From: Halieaceae bacterium
GTDB lineage: Bacteria; Pseudomonadota; Gammaproteobacteria; Pseudomonadales; Halieaceae
Assembly (NCBI GenBank): GCA_018666295.1
Contig: JABIZW010000181.1
Span: 1 to 24,535, forward strand
Direction of reading: 5' to 3'
DNA length: 24,535 bases
Position numbers and translations under genes: made by a program
Notes under the pieces: generated by a model
The model's database searches: none
The model's input: only the letters and a program-made list of their open reading frames with translations
Told to the model about the DNA's origin: nothing
Part shown: piece after piece, positions 1-7,015 of the stretch
Numbering within the stretch: position 1 is the stretch's first letter
How the letters are laid out: each line of letters begins with the position of its first letter

Positions 1-969
1 AATAAAGATCGCCATCATCGGACCGTAGCCGATGAACCAGCCCCAGAAGAAAAGGGTCCAAGGAGAAAGCCAACCAGGATCTCCGAATACGCCTGCCTCG
101 CCGCGAAAAAGCGCCTGGTGTCCGAACCACGCTAGGTGCGTTGTTAGTCCCTCAAAAAAACCGCCAATGATTAAACGGGTGGGACCTGCGAGCAGCAGGA
201 ACAGCAGTAGCACAGCACCCAATACAATATTGGCACGGCTCAATAACTGAATGCCCCGATGCATCCCGCTGACCGCAGAGACGAGGTAAAGTCCCATAAG
301 CCCGGCGATCGTGACGATTTGAATAAGTTTGGTATCTGGACTGCCATAGAGTTCGCTCAGTCCGTAGCTGACTTGTAATCCGAGAAACCCTATGGGCCCC
401 ACAGTGCCTGCAAAAACGGCAACCACAGAGACAATGTCAGCAACGTCACCTAAACGACCGCGAACCCCCGACTCGCCAACGAGTGGGTACAGCAGTGTCC
501 GAGGCGCGAGCGGGAGTCCTCGGTCGTAATGCAGATGCATCAACAGCACGGCGGTAAGACTTCCCAAAATCGACCATGCAAGAAAACCCCAGTGCAGAAA
601 CGCTTGCGCCAGAGCCACGCCTGTCATCGTCTGAGTCGTGGTGTATCCGTCGAACAGCGGCGGTGGTGATACGAAGTGTGCAATGGGTTCCGCGGCGGCC
701 CAGAACACACCGCCACCTGCCAATAGCGTGCATAAAATCATTGAGCCCCATTGGAAATTGGAAAACTCCGGCGTGTCGAGTGCACCCAAAACACGCGTGG
801 CGCCACTGCGGGTCGCGATCCATAGTGCGATCAGGAAGTTAATCAGCATGAGTACTTGCCAGAACAGGCCAAAGTACTGCGCACTCCAGGCAAAACTCCG
901 ATCAATCAACGCGCCAAAGAGCTCCGCGTCGATAAAAAATACGCCCAAAAACAGAGAAATAAGCGCCAT
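1..969 (-). CDS. BCCT-family transporter (betaine/carnitine/choline type), 3' end outside window
   Basis: Inner-membrane secondary transporter for quaternary-ammonium or related zwitterionic solutes. The frame is open from the window edge through 323 residues from the first ATG and reads as a string of hydrophobic segments. BCCT landmarks are visible: EPIAHF after the third helix, FLHWGFLAWSI, the SGMHRGIQLLS segment, and near the edge the signature tryptophan region WTLFFWGWFIGYGP, which lines the substrate site in BetP-like members. About the last third of the protein is missing. The start is unclear. The reading frame stays open from 969 up to a stop at 1048-1050 and codes a plausible first helix (WTVIAGAM), but this extension has no ATG, GTG or TTG. 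Starting at 969 would shorten helix 1. The gene is last in the minus-strand operon beginning at 6054, so the transported compound is probably the substrate of that operon. Family assignment is firm; substrate is unknown. Confidence 0.88.
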   Translation of the reverse strand, partial: MALISLFLGVFFIDAELFGALIDRSFAWSAQYFGLFWQVLMLINFLIALWIATRSGATRVLGALDTPEFSNFQWGSMILCTLLAGGGVFWAAAEPIAHFVSPPPLFDGYTTTQTMTGVALAQAFLHWGFLAWSILGSLTAVLLMHLHYDRGLPLAPRTLLYPLVGESGVRGRLGDVADIVSVVAVFAGTVGPIGFLGLQVSYGLSELYGSPDTKLIQIVTIAGLMGLYLVSAVSGMHRGIQLLSRANIVLGAVLLLFLLLAGPTRLIIGGFFEGLTTHLAWFGHQALFRGEAGVFGDPGWLSPWTLFFWGWFIGYGPMMAIFI

Positions 970-1040
970 AGCGCCGGCGATTACGGTCCAAGACTGCGTC
1001 AGCTTAGTCTGCTGTGCGGATAAATCAGTGATAGTTAAGC

Positions 1041-1084
1041 CCTCGTTTTATCGTTTATCAATGAGGCCTATCACCTCGTTTTAT
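1041..1084 (-). promoter_or_regulatory. 11-bp direct repeat pair upstream of the BCCT gene
   Basis: The gap between the DUF3726 gene and the transporter carries two exact copies of an 11-mer (CCTCGTTTTAT on the plus strand) at 1041-1051 and 1074-1084, spaced 33 bp, or three helical turns. The first copy supplies a GAGGG that could act as a ribosome-binding site for the transporter. Between the copies a short GAGG/CCTC pairing is possible. This may be an operator or an intercistronic processing site; nothing identifies the factor. Confidence 0.25.
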
Positions 1085-1100
1085 TGTCTTAAGGTGACAC

Positions 1101-1856
1101 TCAGTCCGCCGGTCCCGCCCCTGAGCGAGAGCTAACGTTTGAGGCAACAAGTGTCAGTTTTGCAAATGCTTTGAGCTGATCCCACAAGGCGTCATCGACG
1201 TTAATTCCCAAGGTCTGGGCTTGCGATCGTATGTTGAGTAAGTCGAGTTCATCGTGACGGGCCAACAAGTCGTATTCGTAATCAGACCGCATGGTCGGCA
1301 GTAGGTCGACGTGGTTCGCCATAACGACGGTTATGCCGGTGTTTTCTTTATTTTCCTCGGGCACCTCTGACACTGCATAGATTCGGATCGAAGGCACTGA
1401 AGAGTTGGCTCGGAAACCCACGACCTGCTCGGTCAGTGGCAGCTGAGAATTGCGCCAAAAGGCAGTTACATTCATTCCGCGACTCGCCAGTCGAGCGAGA
1501 TACCCCATAATGAGCTGGCGCTGACGACAGCGTTTGATTTTAAGGACCGAGAGGCCTCGTGCTCGGGCTTTAGCGAAGGCAAGTTCCAGCGGTAAATGAG
1601 AGCAGGCGAGCACGCTGGCGTCGTTTGCGTCGAGTACCGTGACGTCGCTGTCCTGATAAAGACTCTCGGGCGGCGCGTAAGGGTGCTGCAGCGAATATTG
1701 CAGTAATGCGGCGCTCAGTGTTTTCAATCCGTCTAAGCCGTAGCTCTCCATCCAGCACAGCATATCCGCCGCATCGGTGGCCTGACCGTCCGAGAACCCC
1801 ATGCCAATAAAGGCTTTGCAGGAGAGCGATTGCAGTTCGTTAAATGAGACTTTCAC
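1101..1856 (-). CDS. DUF3726 family protein
   Basis: A 251-residue protein of unknown function. The N-terminus (VSFNELQSL..KAFIGMGF, then ..ATDAADMLCWMESYGLDG) and the C-terminus (LWDQLKAFAK, then a SSRSGAGPAD tail) match the pattern I know for DUF3726, which begins with a LNEIE-type helix and ends with W..L...A followed by a SR.GAG tail. No catalytic motif, signal peptide or membrane segment is evident. I chose the GTG at 1856 because the family match begins at the second or third residue after it and because it overlaps the stop of the upstream 576-aa gene (GTGA), which implies translational coupling. A longer frame reaching back to 1991 would add 45 residues coded out of frame inside that gene. 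Its place between a dipeptidase-like enzyme and a transporter suggests a catabolic accessory role. Confidence 0.75.
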   Translation of the reverse strand: MKVSFNELQSLSCKAFIGMGFSDGQATDAADMLCWMESYGLDGLKTLSAALLQYSLQHPYAPPESLYQDSDVTVLDANDASVLACSHLPLELAFAKARARGLSVLKIKRCRQRQLIMGYLARLASRGMNVTAFWRNSQLPLTEQVVGFRANSSVPSIRIYAVSEVPEENKENTGITVVMANHVDLLPTMRSDYEYDLLARHDELDLLNIRSQAQTLGINVDDALWDQLKAFAKLTLVASNVSSRSGAGPAD

Positions 1857-3583
1857 GGTGCAGCGCTCTTTTCTGTCGCGTTTTCGGGCGACAAAGCAAA
1901 GCTCCAGTCGTCGAACGCGTTCAGGTCTGCCGGCTCGGCATTCAGTTCTGACAAGAGTGGCGCCCCTTGAAAGAAGGTGACGCGAACCCACCGGTCACCG
2001 CGAGGGTCGAAGCGGTTAGCCCCCAGAAACGACAGTTTTGCGCGTAAAAGGTGCATGGGCTTCATGTCGCGATGCCACAAGTTCGCGCGAATTTCACCAT
2101 AGGCTGAGCTGGCCATGGTTTGAATCCGCCGAATAATATCCACCTGCCGAGGGTGCGCCATGAGAAAGTCGATAGTCAGCGATTTAGGCGCATCAGAAAG
2201 ATGCGCATTGATCGCCGCATGAATCTGCTTGACTCTCGGTCCGATGGCGAGTGCAAGTTCTTTTTCCTCGCCGTCGTCAACGCCGCGAATACCTAATCGT
2301 GGTTCCTCTTTTTCAATCGAGCGATACCAAAACCAGTAGTGTCCATCCACGGTATCGAACGCGTCGTTAATGGCCCAATCTAAGTGTGTTTCGATCAGTT
2401 GCTTGAGCTGTACGAGGGGCATATCGGGCGTTAGCTCGAGCGTCTCTTCTGTCGTCATCGAGTCTTCGAGAACGTCGACGTGCTCTGGATAAAGCTCGAT
2501 CAGCAAAGCATTGATCAGTTCTTGCGTTTCAAGTGACAGAGCAGCCTCCGCCCAATCGGTTAACTGTATCCAGAGATCATCCTCGATGGGCACCTGCTGG
2601 AGCCACACGCGAACCAGTCCGAGTTGTTCAATGACCTCATCGTTTCGAGTAGCTTGCTCCGAATTCTCAATCGCGACTTCTTTCAAGCTCTGCAGTCCGC
2701 GGTCCATCAGCGAGAGCAGCTGCTCTTGACTCACCTCATCCGGTACTTGCTGTTTGGCGAGCAATAACGCGGTTTCACGCATGTGAATCCACTGGTTGAT
2801 AAGGAGGGGGTGATTGATCAGAAAGGGCGCCATGCCCAGTCCCGTGGAGTTTCCAATACCGACGTACCGCCGCAGTGCCTCCGAAAGGCCGGTTGCGTTG
2901 CTACTGCGGCAGCGAGCGATGTGTTCGACTTGATCGATTGAAAACTGGCGCAGGACGTACACGGCTGACATTTGAGCGGAAAACGGGTGCCTGAAATCAG
3001 GATTTTCTTTAAGTCGGCCGTAATCGGCGATGCCGAATTTACCATTGCCGTAGACGGCGGTCGTGCGGTAGAGGTAGCCGGCCGTTTTTAGTAACTCGGC
3101 GGGTGGTTGTTGCCCGTTGCTCAAGCAGTCAATGAAGGTGGAGAAATTACGCACACTGCGATTTGCTCGAGAAATAACCAGTAATCGCGGATGTTGCCGT
3201 CCTGCTTCTTGCAAAGGGACATTTTCCGCAAGCGCGGTCATCAGAGACGCTTCGACGTCGCCCTCGACGAGACCAAAAGTCAGGTCCCAAGCTTCTGCTA
3301 TGACTCTGTCAGAGCGCTGTGAGTCGTCAAGCGCTCTTGAGAATATAACCACGTGGTAGCGCGCATAGGGCGTTTGAACACGATAGATGACTTCCCCGTA
3401 ACCCTGCTCGTCAAGTTCAAACCGTGTCTGGAAGATTTGCCATCGTTGACGCGCCATTTTTCGGATCAGTGATCGAGAGAAACTCAGGCGACTACTCGTC
3501 AATGAACCCAATCGATTTAAGTCCATTACCGTCGCGGGGGGGCGGAGAACCGTGGGTAAGGGTTGTCCTGAATCAAAGGTCAT
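1853..3583 (-). CDS. Conserved-looking hypothetical protein, 576 aa, no recognised domain
   Basis: I do not recognise this protein. It is predicted to be soluble, with no signal peptide or membrane helix. The N-terminal part (about residues 40-240) is mixed alpha/beta with a QTPYARYHVVIFSRAL strand and a YGNGKFGIADYGRL segment rich in Tyr and Gly. The middle (about 270-400) is helical and acidic (EELLSLMDRGL-like helices, many Glu and Leu). The C-terminal part has two aromatic patches, HYWFWYRS near residue 420 and HRDMKPMHLLRAKLSFLGANRF near 520. Its ATG overlaps the stop of the dipeptidase-like gene (ATGA) and its stop overlaps the DUF3726 start (GTGA), so the three are almost certainly co-translated and may form a complex or act on one substrate. 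The ribosome-binding site is weak, as expected for coupling. It could be an enzyme of a new family or a scaffold; the sequence does not decide. Confidence 0.8.
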   Translation of the reverse strand: MTFDSGQPLPTVLRPPATVMDLNRLGSLTSSRLSFSRSLIRKMARQRWQIFQTRFELDEQGYGEVIYRVQTPYARYHVVIFSRALDDSQRSDRVIAEAWDLTFGLVEGDVEASLMTALAENVPLQEAGRQHPRLLVISRANRSVRNFSTFIDCLSNGQQPPAELLKTAGYLYRTTAVYGNGKFGIADYGRLKENPDFRHPFSAQMSAVYVLRQFSIDQVEHIARCRSSNATGLSEALRRYVGIGNSTGLGMAPFLINHPLLINQWIHMRETALLLAKQQVPDEVSQEQLLSLMDRGLQSLKEVAIENSEQATRNDEVIEQLGLVRVWLQQVPIEDDLWIQLTDWAEAALSLETQELINALLIELYPEHVDVLEDSMTTEETLELTPDMPLVQLKQLIETHLDWAINDAFDTVDGHYWFWYRSIEKEEPRLGIRGVDDGEEKELALAIGPRVKQIHAAINAHLSDAPKSLTIDFLMAHPRQVDIIRRIQTMASSAYGEIRANLWHRDMKPMHLLRAKLSFLGANRFDPRGDRWVRVTFFQGAPLLSELNAEPADLNAFDDWSFALSPENATEKSAAP

Positions 3584-4596
3584 GGGACGTCATGGCTTGC
3601 GCTCTGAAGCGCGGTGGATGTGCCGGCTCGGGTTAATAAATCCAACCAGTTGCCGCCCATGATTTTGCCCATCTCGTCGTCGGAGAATCCTCGTTTAATC
3701 AGTGCTGCAGCGATACCCGGAAAATCGCGACTGTCACCGAACCAACTCAACTGCTCGGGCCAACCGGCATTACCTGCCGATCCCTCGCCGTAGTCCATGG
3801 TCTTTGACCAACGGCCGTTTCGCATCCACTCAAGGACGCTTTGAGGCTGGTTCTGACAGAGATCGGATCCCAGTCCGATCTTATCGACACCCATGCGCTC
3901 AGCGGTCCAAACCACCATGTCACAGAAGTCGTCGAGCGTGCACTGGGGCCCGTTTTTTAAATGGAAGGGGTACAGCGAAAACCCAAGAAGGCCCGCATTT
4001 GCAGCCACGGCATCGATAACTTTGTTTGACTTATTTCTCAGCGCAGGGTGGAAATGACTCGGGTTGGCGTGAGACACAATGACGGGCTGGTGTGAATAGT
4101 CGATGGCCTCGAGAGTGGAGCGTTCAGCGCTGTGAGACATATCGATCACCATGCCAACGCGATTCATCTCTCTGATGACTTGCTTACCAAATCGGGTTAA
4201 ACCGCTGTCTTCATCCTCGTAGCAGCCGCAGGCCAGCAGGCTTTGATTGTTATAGGTGAGCTGCATAATCATCAAACCGAGCCGGCGCATGACTTCAACC
4301 AATCGAATCTCGTCTTCGATCGGCGAGCAGTTCTGAGCGCCAAAGATAATCCCAATGCGACCCTCGGATTTTGCGCGCGCGATGTCACTCGGTTCATAGA
4401 CGGGACGAATGAGATCGGGCATGGACTCGAAGCGCTGATTCCACTCGCCAAAGCGCGTCAGTGTCTCTTTGGTATTCTCGTGGTAGGCGATCGTGACGTG
4501 AACGCAGTTCAAACCCCCGGCGCGCATTTGTTCAAAAATGTCGCGCGACCACGCCGAGTACTGCAGACCATCGATGACCGTCCAATCTTGATTCAC
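3580..4596 (-). CDS. M19 membrane-dipeptidase superfamily protein, degenerate metal site
   Basis: A 338-residue TIM-barrel protein of the renal dipeptidase (M19) superfamily. Family landmarks are DMSH (His155), VSHAN (His176), an RNKS arginine (Arg187) and GLGSD (Asp245). The usual first metal motif DGHND is replaced by DGL at residues 9-11, and the bridging Glu of the canonical EGG segment is Gln88 (GAQN). Both changes recall a subfamily represented by the dipeptidase-like gene near dgcAB in the Pseudomonas glycine-betaine region; that resemblance is from memory. There is no signal peptide, so it is cytosolic. The GTG start at 4596 has a GGAG seven bases upstream (4604-4607), and the ATG just above it runs into a stop. 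The gene follows the aldehyde dehydrogenase by 15 bases and overlaps the next gene. It may hydrolyse an amide, imide or lactam, possibly with one metal, rather than dipeptides. Confidence 0.82.
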   Translation of the reverse strand: MNQDWTVIDGLQYSAWSRDIFEQMRAGGLNCVHVTIAYHENTKETLTRFGEWNQRFESMPDLIRPVYEPSDIARAKSEGRIGIIFGAQNCSPIEDEIRLVEVMRRLGLMIMQLTYNNQSLLACGCYEDEDSGLTRFGKQVIREMNRVGMVIDMSHSAERSTLEAIDYSHQPVIVSHANPSHFHPALRNKSNKVIDAVAANAGLLGFSLYPFHLKNGPQCTLDDFCDMVVWTAERMGVDKIGLGSDLCQNQPQSVLEWMRNGRWSKTMDYGEGSAGNAGWPEQLSWFGDSRDFPGIAAALIKRGFSDDEMGKIMGGNWLDLLTRAGTSTALQSASHDVP

Positions 4597-4611
4597 AACA
4601 TCGCTCCAGAT

Positions 4612-6054
4612 TTACGCTTGGATATAACTCGTTTTCACGGTCGTGTAGAACTCACGGGCACTTTGACCTTGTTCTCTAGGACCAAAGCTTGAGTTTTTAC
4701 GACCACCAAAAGGCACGTGATAGTCGGTGCCAGCAGTCGGCAGATTAACCATCACACACCCACTGACAGCTCGGCGTTTAAAGTCTGAGGCAATCTTCAG
4801 AGACTGCGTGATAATGCCTGCAGTAAGACCAAATTCGGTGTCATTGAGGATCTGCAGTGCGTCCTCATAATCCGTAGCTTTTATCACACAGGCGATGGGC
4901 GCGAAGAGTTCCTCTCGATTGATCCGCATGTCGTTTGTGGTGTCGACAAATAAGGCGGGCGCCATGTAGTAGCCGTCAGTTGCGGCCGCGACACGACCAC
5001 CACCAAAGGCGAGTGTCGCGCCTTCTTGCTGACCGACAGATACCCAGTTAAGGTTTTCATGGAGCTGCTGCTCGGAGGCAACGGGACCCATATCGACCCC
5101 GTCTTCTAGCGCGTGCCCGACCGTGACGTTTTCAAGCTTTGCGATGAGTTTTGCGACAAACTCGTCGTGCACGCTTTGATCCACAATGAGTCGCGAGGAG
5201 GCGGTGCACTTTTGGCCGGTGCCACTGTAGGCGCCCACAAAGGCGGCGTTGACAGCAACATCAAGGTCGGCGTCGGCGGCAACAATTAACGCGTTCTTCG
5301 ACCCCATTTCGAGCTGGCACTTCACGAGGTTGGCAGCGGTTGCTTTGGCGACTTCGCGACCCACCGGGAGTGACCCGGTAAAGGAGACGGCGTGAATTTT
5401 GTCGCTGTGGATGATCGTATTGCCCACGGATCCACCGGAGCCCATCACCAAATTGAAGGTCCCCGAGGGCAGCGCCTCTTGGCGAGAGATGATTTCGGTT
5501 AATGCCCAGGCGCTGGCGGGCACGAGGTTCGCCGGCTTGAAGATCACGGCATTACCAAACGCGAGTGCCGGGGCGATTTTCCAGACGGCGGTGGCCATGG
5601 GAAAATTCCACGGGCTGATAATGGCGACGACACCGACAGGCTCCCGGCGAGTATCGATTTCGATACCCGGGCGCACCGATTCGGCACGGTCGTCGATTTG
5701 TCGGTGAACCTCTCCAGCAAAATAATGGAAGAATTGGCCCGACCGGTAAACTTCGCCAACACCTTCAGCGCGTGTTTTACCCTCTTCACGCGCGAGCAGC
5801 TCGCCAAGCTCGGCGCTTCGCTCAATCAGTTCGTTGCCAATTGCCATGAGCACTTGAAAGCGAGCCTCAAGTGGCGAATCGCCCCAGTCGAGTACTGCGC
5901 GATTAGCGGCTTTAAGAGCCGCCTCAACCTGCGAAGGATTGGCCTGCGCGTAGACCCCGATGACGTCGTTACTGTCCGAGGGACTGACGTTATCGACATA
6001 GGCGTCGCCCGCTGTCCACTGTCCGTCAATGTAGAGGTTATGTTGCTTGGGCAT
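4612..6054 (-). CDS. NAD(P)+ aldehyde dehydrogenase, probable 2-oxoglutarate semialdehyde dehydrogenase
   Basis: A 480-residue ALDH-superfamily enzyme oxidising an aldehyde to a carboxylate in the cytosol. The catalytic set is complete: Asn150 in SPWNFPM, Lys173 in IFKPAN, general base Glu249 in LEMGSKN, and nucleophile Cys283 in GTGQKCTASS. The C-terminus (GGRKNSSFGPREQG followed by AREFYTTVKTSY) closely follows the pattern of 2-oxoglutarate semialdehyde dehydrogenases from hydroxyproline, pentose and glucarate catabolism. That makes 2-oxoglutarate a likely end product, though substrate cannot be fixed by sequence alone. The start at 6054 has an AAGGA eight bases upstream. It is first in the minus-strand operon leading through the dipeptidase-like, unknown, DUF3726 and BCCT genes, and shares a 169-base divergent gap with truC. 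Confidence 0.85.
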   Translation of the reverse strand: MPKQHNLYIDGQWTAGDAYVDNVSPSDSNDVIGVYAQANPSQVEAALKAANRAVLDWGDSPLEARFQVLMAIGNELIERSAELGELLAREEGKTRAEGVGEVYRSGQFFHYFAGEVHRQIDDRAESVRPGIEIDTRREPVGVVAIISPWNFPMATAVWKIAPALAFGNAVIFKPANLVPASAWALTEIISRQEALPSGTFNLVMGSGGSVGNTIIHSDKIHAVSFTGSLPVGREVAKATAANLVKCQLEMGSKNALIVAADADLDVAVNAAFVGAYSGTGQKCTASSRLIVDQSVHDEFVAKLIAKLENVTVGHALEDGVDMGPVASEQQLHENLNWVSVGQQEGATLAFGGGRVAAATDGYYMAPALFVDTTNDMRINREELFAPIACVIKATDYEDALQILNDTEFGLTAGIITQSLKIASDFKRRAVSGCVMVNLPTAGTDYHVPFGGRKNSSFGPREQGQSAREFYTTVKTSYIQA

Positions 6055-6223
6055 CTTAGAATCCTTCTTATTAAATGCCCTGCGATTTTAATCTGACTGG
6101 CGTTCCAAAGAAATGAAAAAACACGTTCATGCACTACGCATTAGGGTTAGAGTTTCGGCCGAGGACACGGGCAATTTCGACGCTCGTATTGATCGAGAGA
6201 AATACCTGGATGGGTAGGGCTTA

Positions 6224-7015
6224 GTGACTGAACTTACGCTGTGTTATCAAGACGAATCGCTGGTTGTTGTGGACAAGCCGAAAGGGCTGCTTGTACACCG
6301 GAGTGCCATTGACTCCCAAGAGCATCGCGCGCTGGTGCAGGTCCTTCGTGATCAGCTTGGGCAGTACATCTACCCCGTTCATCGACTGGACAAGCCGACC
6401 TCGGGTCTCGTTGTCTGTGCACTCAACAAACAGGTGGCGCGGAGCCTTTCGGAGCAGTTTGCTCAAGGCAACGTCTCAAAGGTTTACCGGGCCATTGTTC
6501 GAGGGCACGTGACGGGTATTTCACGGATTGAGCATCCCTTACGCGACGAGGTCGATCGGCGCGGTAATAAATTGATCAATGGGACGCCTCGAGAAGCCAC
6601 GACCGAGGTGGAAGTCGCCAAGCACTGGACGGTTAGACTGCCAGTCGATCGGTACCCCGAAGGTCGCTATTCATCGGTGTATTTGCGGCCCCATACCGGT
6701 CGCTTCAGACAGTTACGGCGTCATATGAAGCATTGTGCGCACCCTATAATCGGAGATGTCCGCTACGGTAAGGGGACTCATAACCGATTTTTTGAAACTG
6801 CACTGGGGTTCCGACGCCTCTGGTTACATGCGCAGTCGCTCGAGTTCACTCACCCTGAAACGGGATTACCGCTATCGGTGGTGGCGCCGACGAGTCACGA
6901 TTTTGCGGCCTGTGAGTCGTGGTTTGCCTCATTTGAAATAGATCCGGACCCCGGGGGGCTCGCGGCTAACCCCGATCAGCACTCCACCGCAGTGACCGGA
7001 ATTTTGAGTCCGTGA
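6224..7015 (+). CDS. truC: tRNA pseudouridine(65) synthase TruC
   Basis: A RluA-family pseudouridine synthase of 263 residues that isomerises U65 in the T-stem region of certain tRNAs. The catalytic segment HRLDKPTSG (Asp56) sits at the TruC position, the opening YQDESLVVVDKPKGLLVHRS is the family start, and PHTGRFRQLRRH and HPIIGDVRYG are standard downstream motifs. The TruC-like insert with a variable TRYP-type segment (DRYPEGRYSS) separates it from RluC/RluD, and there is no S4 domain. The GTG start is the only sensible one: the ATG ten bases upstream is followed at once by a stop, and a TAGGG lies just before the GTG. The gene overlaps the 3' end of sdaA by 40 bases, tail to tail, so transcripts are mutually antisense there. 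Confidence 0.9.
   Translation: MTELTLCYQDESLVVVDKPKGLLVHRSAIDSQEHRALVQVLRDQLGQYIYPVHRLDKPTSGLVVCALNKQVARSLSEQFAQGNVSKVYRAIVRGHVTGISRIEHPLRDEVDRRGNKLINGTPREATTEVEVAKHWTVRLPVDRYPEGRYSSVYLRPHTGRFRQLRRHMKHCAHPIIGDVRYGKGTHNRFFETALGFRRLWLHAQSLEFTHPETGLPLSVVAPTSHDFAACESWFASFEIDPDPGGLAANPDQHSTAVTGILSP

Noticed and set aside
446..823. 125-codon minus-strand open frame
   Set aside because: It lies in a different frame inside the BCCT transporter gene, whose own frame is open throughout and carries family motifs.
1857..1991. N-terminal extension of the DUF3726 protein to an ATG at 1991
   Set aside because: The added residues are Arg-rich, out-of-frame coding from the 576-aa gene, and the family match starts right at the GTG at 1856.
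6055..6223. Divergent promoter pair between the aldehyde dehydrogenase and truC genes
   Set aside because: A promoter must exist here, but only weak hexamers were seen, so no specific box is reported.
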